Part shown: piece by piece, positions 17,751 through 24,036 of the stretch
How positions within the stretch are numbered: position 1 is the stretch's first letter
How the letters are laid out: each line of letters starts with the position of its first letter
From: Candidatus Kapaibacterium sp.
GTDB taxonomy: Bacteria > Bacteroidota > Ignavibacteria > Kapaibacteriales > UBA961
Reading direction: 5' to 3'
DNA length: 35,740 nucleotides
Assembly (NCBI GenBank): GCA_017302855.1
Contig: JAFLBY010000012.1
Location: 1-35,740 of the forward strand
Translations under genes and position numbers: made by a program
The notes under the pieces: generated by a model
The model's input: the letters and a program-made list of their open reading frames with translations, nothing else
The model's database searches: none
Told to the model about the DNA's origin: nothing

Positions 17751-17765
17751 AATGTGTCAAAATTA
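17744..17765 (-). promoter_or_regulatory. Overlapping promoter element and palindromic operator of the XRE operon
   Basis: TTGACA-TAATG-TGTCAA (17744-17760) is a perfect 6-bp inverted repeat with a 5-bp spacer spanning the XRE start codon. On the minus strand TAATTTTG (17765-17758) fits the TAnnTTTG promoter element and lies just 7 bases before the ATG, predicting an almost leaderless transcript. No TTG occurs at the usual upstream distance. Autorepression is inferred. Confidence 0.5.
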
Positions 17766-18242
17766 GGGAAATATTTTTGAATTGTCGCCATTTATTTCAA
17801 ATTCTTTTCAACATTCTTGTCGAGCGTAATGAAAAAATGGCTTTTTTGGTTTTTTGAGCGTTGGCTTGTGTGTCGGGAAAAACTAAATGTGCCATTGCGG
17901 GTCGGTCTTTTCATACTGACGCACATCGGAAAGCCGGATTTGCGCAGTTACAGAATGCAAACGGAGTTTATCAATCAAGTACTTTTGCAAATATATAGAT
18001 GCGCCTCCAACATTCCCGCAATGCACCGTTCATTTCTCCCAAAACTACAAAAGTTTCATAACACAGACAAATCTCAAGTCTTAAAATTTCATCATGATAG
18101 AGCATATCATTAGTTTGCTGTGAATATCCCGTCTCTTGAAGATTATATTTCACCCATGAGTTTCGTATCATCATTCCAAAGTATCACTTTGCACTGCCAT
18201 AATATCACGTTTTTTTTATACTCACCACAATCACACTTTATG
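17766..18242. other. Gene-free stretch at the island edge
   Basis: It contains repeat copy 4 and otherwise no gene. GCGGGTCGGTCTTTTCAT at about 17898 resembles the GCGGTCGGCTTTCTCAT end of copy 3. Open frames across it are repeat-derived. Confidence 0.5.
17931..18056 (-). repeat. Dispersed island repeat, copy 4 (partial)
   Basis: It shares GTTACAGAATGCAAA, GGAGTTTATCAATCAAGTAC, TTTTGCAAATATATAGATGC and CCCAAAACTACAAAAGTTT with copy 3 almost without mismatch, then stops matching at about 18056. It therefore carries the extension plus only the first third of the core, and marks the outer boundary of the accessory island next to the housekeeping block. Confidence 0.85.
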
Positions 18243-18273
18243 CAAAAAAAAAGCCCATGATATATCATGAGCT
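18243..18273 (-). terminator. Rho-independent terminator of the purS-gatA gene block
   Basis: On the minus strand AGCTCATGATA / TATCATGGGCT forms an 11-bp stem with one wobble pair, followed by nine T. It lies 30 bases after the stop codon of the 18303 gene and closes that operon. Confidence 0.88.
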
Positions 18274-18302
18274 AAGAGAATAGTTGATGTATGTACAAAG
18301 AC

Positions 18303-18827
18303 TTACTCTTTATCTTTTACTACTTCAATATAGGAATCAATAATTGTTTTGAACAATATTATCATCGCGCCTTGCGCTTCTTCGCTTATGATGTCCTCTT
18401 CGGGCATTTCCTCATCTTCGTCATAGGGTTCATTAGAAATAGAGGACAAAGCATAAGACAAAAGGTGCGGTTGCGGATATTCTTCCATCATTTTTTGCAC
18501 AACATCCGTTTCACCTTGCATGGATAATTCATCCAAACGGTGCATGAGTTCGATATTTTTTTGCTCATTATCGTCGAGCATATCTTCATTTACCATAGGC
18601 ATGGTCGGATAATGTTCTTTGAAGCAATTCCAGAGCACCACGCCCGTAAACATAAGAGTTTCGGCTTCCATTTGGCTTTCCATTTCGCCTGCATTAGCCA
18701 TCATATACGCTAAAACCGAGGGCTGTTCAGTCGCCATAGTGTCCATTAACTCTGTTATTTGTTCTTCGCCTAATTCCGCTGAGCGATTATACACATCGGT
18801 AATTGTTTGATCATTGATAAGTATCAT
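18303..18827 (-). CDS. Acidic hypothetical protein, coupled to gatA
   Basis: A 174-residue, very acidic, mostly helical soluble protein (ELGEEQITELMDTMATEQPS; NEDMLDDNEQKNIELMHRLDEL; PYDEDEEMPEEDIISEEAQ). No known motif or signal peptide was recognised. The start is fixed by AAGGA six bases upstream of ATG. That ribosome site begins within the gatA stop codon (TAAGGA), so translation is probably coupled to gatA. It is the final gene before a strong terminator. The function is unknown; its position suggests co-expression with the gatA/tat genes rather than with the island. Confidence 0.75.
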   Translation of the reverse strand: MILINDQTITDVYNRSAELGEEQITELMDTMATEQPSVLAYMMANAGEMESQMEAETLMFTGVVLWNCFKEHYPTMPMVNEDMLDDNEQKNIELMHRLDELSMQGETDVVQKMMEEYPQPHLLSYALSSISNEPYDEDEEMPEEDIISEEAQGAMIILFKTIIDSYIEVVKDKE

Positions 18828-18836
18828 AGTTATTCC

Positions 18837-20261
18837 TTATGAATGGAAAAGTTGTTGAAAACGATGTGCAATAGAAAGTAATCGCTCATCTTGAAAAAGA
18901 GAAGTCTGTAATTGCATACCTACGGGAAAACCATTGGCAGCATTGCCTGCGGGTATGCTGATAGCCGGTATGCCGGCAAGATTAGCCGACACCGTAAAAT
19001 AATCGGAAAGATACATCGCAATCGGGTCATTGAGTTTTTCGCCGAACTTAAATGCTGTTGTTGGTGTGGTTGGCAAAAACAACGCATCCGCTTGGGAAAA
19101 AATGTGTTCATAACCGTCATAAATAAGTCGTCGCGCTTGTTGTGCTTTTTTGTAATAAGCATCATAGTGTCCGGCTGAAAGAACATACGTTCCAAGCATA
19201 ATGCGCCTTTTTACTTCCATACCAAAGCCCTGTGAACGGGTTAATGTCATGATATCATCGTCATCGTTATTGATTTCTGCCCGGAAGCCATAGCGAATGC
19301 CGTCGAAGCGCGCCAAATTTGATGATGCTTCGGCTGTTGCCAGCACATAATATGTAGGAATCCACGCATCATTGGCGGGAATGTGAGCATTGACTAAGGT
19401 GATGCCATTATCTTGGAGCAAATCAAGACATTTTTTATAGACCTCCAATACTTCGGGTGAACAATCCTTGATGATTTCTTCGGGCAACACGGCTATTGTG
19501 AGTGGTTTTTGAGCATATTCATCCAATGTTGCCATTGCGCATGTGGGGGCTAAGTTTGCTGATGTTGCATCATTGGGATCATGTCCCGATAAGGCATCCA
19601 TGACGGCGGCTGTTGTCGGAATATCGGGTGCGAATATTCCCACTTGGTCAAGCGATGAAGCAAATGCCACCAATCCGTAGCGTGATAATCTGCCATAACT
19701 TGGTTTATAGCCCACAATCCCGCAAAAAGCTGCGGGTTGGCGCACCGAGCCGCCTGTGTCCGACCCGAGCGAAGCATGAGCATGACCCGCCGCTACTGCT
19801 ACCGCCGACCCTGATGATGAACCGCCGGGAACATAGTCGCCATTCAATGGATGAAGTGTTTTGCCAAAAGCGGAGTTTTCACCCGATGAACCCATAGCAA
19901 ATTCATCCATATTCGTTTTGCCAATGATAATTGCACCGTGAGCGGCTAAACGTTCCACCACCGTAGCGTCATAAACAGGACTATATCCGCTGAGTATTTT
20001 TGAGGCGCATGTCGTGGGAAAATTCCGTGTGGATAGATTATCTTTCACTGCCACAACCATACCGTCAAGAGCAAGTGCATTGCCCGCTGCGTATCGTGCA
20101 TCACTTTGTTGTGCTTGCAATGACGCATTATCGCTGTCAATGGCAAGAAAATGGTTCAATGAGCGGCGTTGGTTAATATCATTTACAATTTCTTGAGTAA
20201 TGGCTGTAAATGTTGTTGTGCCGTTTCTGACGGCATTATGTGAATCGGAAAATAGTCGCAT
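18837..20261 (-). CDS. gatA: Aspartyl/glutamyl-tRNA(Asn/Gln) amidotransferase subunit A
   Basis: A 474-residue amidase-signature enzyme. The Ser-cisSer-Lys triad is visible: Lys73 in VAVKDN, Ser148 in GGSSSGSA and nucleophile Ser172 in SDTGGSVRQPA. The Lys-to-nucleophile spacing of 99 is the same as I recall for characterised GatA. LSRYGLVAFASSLDQVG further identifies GatA rather than other amidases. In GatCAB it liberates ammonia from glutamine to amidate Glu-tRNA(Gln) or Asp-tRNA(Asn). gatB and gatC are not in the window. It follows the TatB-like gene by 12 bases and is followed by the acidic 174-aa gene, so it belongs to this operon. No truncation is seen. Confidence 0.95.
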   Translation of the reverse strand: MRLFSDSHNAVRNGTTTFTAITQEIVNDINQRRSLNHFLAIDSDNASLQAQQSDARYAAGNALALDGMVVAVKDNLSTRNFPTTCASKILSGYSPVYDATVVERLAAHGAIIIGKTNMDEFAMGSSGENSAFGKTLHPLNGDYVPGGSSSGSAVAVAAGHAHASLGSDTGGSVRQPAAFCGIVGYKPSYGRLSRYGLVAFASSLDQVGIFAPDIPTTAAVMDALSGHDPNDATSANLAPTCAMATLDEYAQKPLTIAVLPEEIIKDCSPEVLEVYKKCLDLLQDNGITLVNAHIPANDAWIPTYYVLATAEASSNLARFDGIRYGFRAEINNDDDDIMTLTRSQGFGMEVKRRIMLGTYVLSAGHYDAYYKKAQQARRLIYDGYEHIFSQADALFLPTTPTTAFKFGEKLNDPIAMYLSDYFTVSANLAGIPAISIPAGNAANGFPVGMQLQTSLFQDERLLSIAHRFQQLFHS

Positions 20262-20273
20262 GAAATTTTAATG

Positions 20274-20675
20274 TTATGACAGAGGTTCTGTTGATGGAGT
20301 ATCTGAGTTCTGTTGTGGATTCGGCGTTCGCGCAATGATTCCTTCCGGCTGACGCACAATCACAGAAGGCGATGATGGGGAATGATTCTTTTCATCATCC
20401 ATTGTGAGTGTATCAATGGCATTCGGTTGCGGGTCTTCATTGTCGTTGGATGCCACAACCGTAAATGTTTTCTTGGGTTGAGGAGTAATTTCCGTTGCCT
20501 GCTCCATCTCTGCGGACATATCGCGGAATTGTTGTTTGATCTGATCTTGTGCCTGACGAAATTGACGAATGCCCTTGCCCACAGCAGCCATCACTTCGGG
20601 TATTTTCTTGGGTCCGAACATTAAGAGTACGAATACAAGAATTAAAATAACTTCACCACCGCCAATATCAAACAT
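20274..20675 (-). CDS. TatB-like (TatA/TatB family) twin-arginine translocase protein
   Basis: A 133-residue protein opening with MFDIGGGEVILILVFVLLMFGPKKIPE: one transmembrane helix, a FGPKKIP hinge and an amphipathic helix (GKGIRQFRQAQDQIKQQF), then a long Pro/Ser-rich cytoplasmic tail. The MFDIG start with Glu at residue 8 and the long tail favour TatB, while the FGPKKIP hinge is also TatA-like, so I do not assign a symbol. With the second Tat gene at 21188 it would form part of the Tat export machine; tatC is not in this window. It is relevant because the DUF1501 protein at 7057 carries a Tat-type signal. Confidence 0.85.
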   Translation of the reverse strand: MFDIGGGEVILILVFVLLMFGPKKIPEVMAAVGKGIRQFRQAQDQIKQQFRDMSAEMEQATEITPQPKKTFTVVASNDNEDPQPNAIDTLTMDDEKNHSPSSPSVIVRQPEGIIARTPNPQQNSDTPSTEPLS

Positions 20676-20729
20676 AGAAGAACCGAATCAATGAAAACCA
20701 AAAAGATATGTTGTCAAAAAAAAACATGA

Positions 20730-21188
20730 TTAACGAACGAAAGCAATATAGTCTGTCACGGCAGGATTAAAGCCACTTTCACGCAAACGAGTTGCAATTT
20801 GTGCTCTGTGATAGGTGCCATGATTAAAGAGATGGGTCAGTATATCGGCAAGGGTGGAGGTAAATTCCATCCCCTTCAAATTTGTGTAACTGATGACCTT
20901 TTCAATATTTTCATCGGTAAGCCCATCACAATAATGTGATAATGCAGAACTTGTATGTTCAAACATAGCCCTGCATTGTTCTAATGTAGGATGAGGAAAC
21001 ACTTGTATGCCCTCGAGCGACAAACCGTCAATCCTTCGTAACCACACATCCGTTGCTGCCAGTATATGTCCCATAAGATGAATTGCCGCATGGGAAGCAT
21101 TGGGTTCAAGCTGATTCAATGCTTCCAATACACGATGATTCGCCCATTGGTCATAGCGTGCAAGTCGTCGGAAGTGATCAGAATACAT
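20730..21188 (-). CDS. DinB/YfiT-like metal-binding protein
   Basis: A 152-residue four-helix-bundle protein. The three-histidine metal site typical of the DinB/YfiT family is present: His41 in LMGHILAA, then His123 and His127 in FNHGTYHRAQI. LARYDQWANHRVLEAL at the N-terminus is also family-typical. Family members include thiol-dependent transferases (bacillithiol or mycothiol type) and many of unknown substrate; nothing here identifies the substrate. Its ATG overlaps the tatA stop (TAATG), so it is translationally coupled within the tat-gatA operon. Confidence 0.88.
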   Translation of the reverse strand: MYSDHFRRLARYDQWANHRVLEALNQLEPNASHAAIHLMGHILAATDVWLRRIDGLSLEGIQVFPHPTLEQCRAMFEHTSSALSHYCDGLTDENIEKVISYTNLKGMEFTSTLADILTHLFNHGTYHRAQIATRLRESGFNPAVTDYIAFVR

Positions 21189-21373
21189 TATGCTTCCTCG
21201 CGTTTTTTATCTTTTGTTGTATCATCGGGATTATCAACCGAAGATGCTTTTTTGAACTCACGCACACCGCTGCCGAGCCCGCGCATCAATTCGGGAATTT
21301 TTTTCCCGCCGAAAAATATAACGATGACCAATAATATTATCAGCCATTCCGAGCCGCCGGGTAAACCAAGCAT
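21188..21373 (-). CDS. tatA: Sec-independent protein translocase TatA
   Basis: A 61-residue protein with one N-terminal transmembrane helix (WLIILLVIVIFFGGKKIPEL), the Gly-Gly-Lys-Lys-hinge and an amphipathic helix (MRGLGSGVREFKKA), followed by a short charged tail: the complete TatA plan and length. TatA polymerises to form the export channel for folded proteins with twin-arginine signals. It lies 50 bases after purQ and its stop overlaps the DinB start. A second, longer TatA/B-family protein is encoded two genes downstream in the same operon. Confidence 0.92.
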   Translation of the reverse strand: MLGLPGGSEWLIILLVIVIFFGGKKIPELMRGLGSGVREFKKASSVDNPDDTTKDKKREEA

Positions 21374-21423
21374 AGTTTGCTCCTTAAAAATAATATGGAA
21401 ATATCATAAACGCATCATCACAC

Positions 21424-22128
21424 CTATAATGGCATGGCTATGCGCATTGCATTTGCTATTGATTGAAAAATTGCCATTCCGTCATCACACCCCAATGCTT
21501 TGTCGGCATATCGTTCGGGATGGGGCATCATACCCAAAACATTGCCACGTTCATTGAGAATGCCTGCAATATTATTGATGCTGCCATTCGGATTAGCTTC
21601 GTCATTGCTATCGCCGTCGGCTGTGCAATACCGAAATGCCACGCGTCCTTCATCTTCTAAGCGACGAATGGTTTCCGGTTCTGCAAAATAATTACCTTCG
21701 CCATGCGCTATCGGTATGCGTAACACTTGACCTTGTTGCAAAGAGGAAGTAAATGGCGATTGGGTATTATCGGCACGGATATAGACATCACGACAAATAA
21801 AACTTAAAGAAGTATTACGCAAAAGAACACCCGGCAATAAACCCGATTCTGTTAAAATCTGAAAACCATTGCAAATGCCTATGACTAAACCGCCTTTATT
21901 GGCAAAGGTTACAACTTCACGCATCAGGGGCGAAAAGCGGGCAATGGCGCCGCAGCGAAGATAGTCGCCAAAAGAGAAACCACCGGGGAGAATAATGCAA
22001 TCAATATCCGAAGGTATGGATGTCTCTTTGTGGAACAAATAGCGTGCATTGCCGCCGGAACGCTGCGCTGCCGTAAGTGCATCGTGATCACAATTTGACC
22101 CCGGGAACACCACTATACCATAGTTCAT
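21424..22128 (-). CDS. purQ: Phosphoribosylformylglycinamidine synthase subunit PurQ (glutaminase)
   Basis: A 234-residue class I glutamine amidotransferase. The nucleophile Cys86 is in GICNGFQIL, and the catalytic His-x-Glu is in MMPHPERYA near the C-terminus. GSNCDHDAL and [17 protein letters not shown] are PurQ-specific. It supplies ammonia to PurL for FGAM synthesis, the fourth step of purine biosynthesis. Its ATG overlaps the purS TGA (ATGA). The presence of separate PurS and PurQ implies the three-component, small-PurL type; purL is not in this window. Confidence 0.95.
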   Translation of the reverse strand: MNYGIVVFPGSNCDHDALTAAQRSGGNARYLFHKETSIPSDIDCIILPGGFSFGDYLRCGAIARFSPLMREVVTFANKGGLVIGICNGFQILTESGLLPGVLLRNTSLSFICRDVYIRADNTQSPFTSSLQQGQVLRIPIAHGEGNYFAEPETIRRLEDEGRVAFRYCTADGDSNDEANPNGSINNIAGILNERGNVLGMMPHPERYADKALGCDDGMAIFQSIANAMRIAMPL

Positions 22129-22388
22129 GCTGCCTCCATAGCATGAAGGGTAATGCTGTAATCTTCGATAATCGGATTAGCGATGAGTGCCTTACATCCG
22201 GCATCTACGTGAGCACGGGCTTCTTCTTCCGATGCTGCCGTCACAGTCATTTCCACATGTTTACCAATGCGTACATCGGTCAATGTTGAAAACGATGAGG
22301 CATGCAATGCGTGCTCAACCGTTTTGCCTTGAACATCCAAAATTCCTTTGCGCAATGTGATGGTAACAGTTGCGTGATAGGTATTCAT
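22125..22388 (-). CDS. purS: Phosphoribosylformylglycinamidine synthase subunit PurS
   Basis: An 87-residue PurS protein with the pattern [19 protein letters not shown] ... [11 protein letters not shown] ... [15 protein letters not shown]. PurS dimers bridge PurQ and small PurL. I start it at the ATG at 22388, where GGAG is eight bases upstream, rather than at a TTG one codon earlier. It overlaps purQ by four bases. Confidence 0.93.
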   Translation of the reverse strand: MNTYHATVTITLRKGILDVQGKTVEHALHASSFSTLTDVRIGKHVEMTVTAASEEEARAHVDAGCKALIANPIIEDYSITLHAMEAA

Positions 22389-22431
22389 CAAACTAACTCC
22401 AATGTATAATAGATAAAATTTTTGAACTGTA

Positions 22432-23028
22432 TTATTTTGCCGCCAATGCTTTTTCTATGGCACTGACACATTCTTCTGAAAGCGGTTTGACCCTTGAACG
22501 AAAACGTTGCACAATAGAGCCGTCTTTGCCGATGAGGAATTTTTCAAAATTCCATGCAACTTCGCCGGCAAGTTCACTTTTACCTTGACCGCTCGTTAAA
22601 AATGTATAGAGGGGATGTTTGTTTTCGCCCTTGACCACGATTTTACCGAGCATAGTAAATGTGACACTGAATTTTGTACTGCAAAATTCGGCAATTTGTG
22701 CATTGCTGCCCGGCTCTTGTGCGCCAAAATCATTCGCCGGCACACCGATAATCACCAAACCCTGATCTTTGTACTTTTTGTGCAGGGCTTCCAATTCTGT
22801 GTATTGTGGCGTGTAGCCGCAAGCCGAAGCAACATTGACTATCAAGAGCACTTTACCCTTATATTTTTCAAAAGAAATTGCTTTACCGCTTATGTCTTCT
22901 ATGCTCACAGTGTAAAGCGATTGCTGTGCATAAGACTCCGCTGCCGTAATATGTGAACGCGTAACTACTGTGCCAAAAAATACCAAAGCGGCATTCACTA
23001 AAGATAGCATTGCTGTTTTCATCATCAT
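22432..23028 (-). CDS. Glutathione peroxidase family protein, probably periplasmic
   Basis: A 198-residue thioredoxin-fold peroxidase. Peroxidatic Cys70 is in NVASACGYTPQYTELE (Cys rather than selenocysteine); the conserved GVPANDFGAQEPGS and WNFEKFLIGKDG segments provide the Gln and Trp of the active site. An N-terminal hydrophobic segment (residues 6-30, ending ITAAESYAQQ) looks like a signal peptide, so it probably acts in the periplasm. Most bacterial Cys members use thioredoxin. It is 43 bases upstream of purS and may head the same operon. A run of three ATG codons makes the exact start uncertain by two codons. Confidence 0.9.
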   Translation of the reverse strand: MMMKTAMLSLVNAALVFFGTVVTRSHITAAESYAQQSLYTVSIEDISGKAISFEKYKGKVLLIVNVASACGYTPQYTELEALHKKYKDQGLVIIGVPANDFGAQEPGSNAQIAEFCSTKFSVTFTMLGKIVVKGENKHPLYTFLTSGQGKSELAGEVAWNFEKFLIGKDGSIVQRFRSRVKPLSEECVSAIEKALAAK

Positions 23029-23051
23029 TGAATGAGAATAATGGTGGAGCG

Positions 23052-23168
23052 CAAAATTACGCCTTTTTCGGAAGACGGTCAGAGATAATCCTTAGCGTTA
23101 TGGTGCAGCACTTTTCTCTATATTACCGAATGATAAAAAGATTACGCTTTGGTAAAACAGTAATTTTG
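23052..23168. promoter_or_regulatory. Possible divergent promoter region (gpx / response regulator)
   Basis: TAATTTTG occurs on the minus strand at 23059-23052 upstream of the peroxidase and on the plus strand at 23161-23168 upstream of the response regulator. Both fit TAnnTTTG. Neither has a TTG at the usual distance upstream, so support is weak. Confidence 0.3.
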
Positions 23169-23205
23169 TAAGTCTTAAACATCACAAACATAAGTTTTTT
23201 ACTGT

Positions 23206-23913
23206 ATGAAAACACTTGCACCCAAAAAGGTTTTAATCGTGGATGATGAGCATGATATTGTCGAGCTTGTCGCATATAATTTGCGCAAAGAGGGCTATAC
23301 GGTCTTCACGGCAACCGATGGTGTTATGGGGTTGGACATAGCGCGTCAGGAACAACCCGACCTTGTTGTCCTTGATGTCATGATGCCCGGCTATGATGGT
23401 TTTGAGGTATGTCGTATGATTCGCCAAACGCCCCATATTGCCAATACATCCATTGTGTTCCTTACTGCCAAGTCCTCAGAAATTGACCAGATACTCGGAT
23501 TGGAGCTGGGTGCTGACGATTATATTCAAAAGCCCGTTAGCCCGCGTGTACTTGTGGCAAGGGTAAAATCCGTGATTCGCCGTGCCAATGAACAAATACG
23601 CACCGAAACTATTGTGGCTCCCGAAATCGTTCAAATAGAGGACATAGAAATCAACAGACAGAACTATACTGTAAAAATCAGTGGAGTAGAAATATTCTTC
23701 CCCAAAAAGGAGTTTGAATTACTGGCTTTTCTTGCCACAAATCGCGGAAAGGTCTTCACCCGTGAATCATTGCTCAAAAGAATATGGGGGGAAAGTGTGT
23801 TTGTTGTGGACAGAACCGTGGATGTTCATGTTTCAAAAGTGCGCGAAAAATTAGGGAAATACGGCGGTTATATAGAAACAGTCAAAGGCATCGGATATCG
23901 TTTCCGCCCATAA
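23206..23913 (+). CDS. OmpR/PhoB-family response regulator
   Basis: A 235-residue two-domain regulator. The receiver domain spans residues 7-125 with the acidic pocket in VDDEHD, phospho-acceptor Asp57 in VVLDVMMPG, Thr87 in FLTAK and Lys109 in IQKPVSPR. The C-terminal winged helix is at about 140-235 (FELLAFLATNRGKVFTRE; VDVHVSKVREKLG; IETVKGIGYRF). It should bind direct repeats as a dimer on phosphorylation. No sensor kinase is adjacent, so it is an orphan here. It lies 123 bases upstream of the second OmpA-type gene, in the same direction, which could make that gene a target or operon partner. Confidence 0.95.
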   Translation: MKTLAPKKVLIVDDEHDIVELVAYNLRKEGYTVFTATDGVMGLDIARQEQPDLVVLDVMMPGYDGFEVCRMIRQTPHIANTSIVFLTAKSSEIDQILGLELGADDYIQKPVSPRVLVARVKSVIRRANEQIRTETIVAPEIVQIEDIEINRQNYTVKISGVEIFFPKKEFELLAFLATNRGKVFTRESLLKRIWGESVFVVDRTVDVHVSKVREKLGKYGGYIETVKGIGYRFRP

Positions 23914-24036
23914 CAGTTTCTCTATAGACTATTGTTCTGTCTTTGCTCCGATACCAAAAAAATAGAGCAAACATTCGTCAGAATTGTTTATTGTGCTAAC
24001 TTGCATTACTCAACACAGTTCCGATGGCATCATGGT

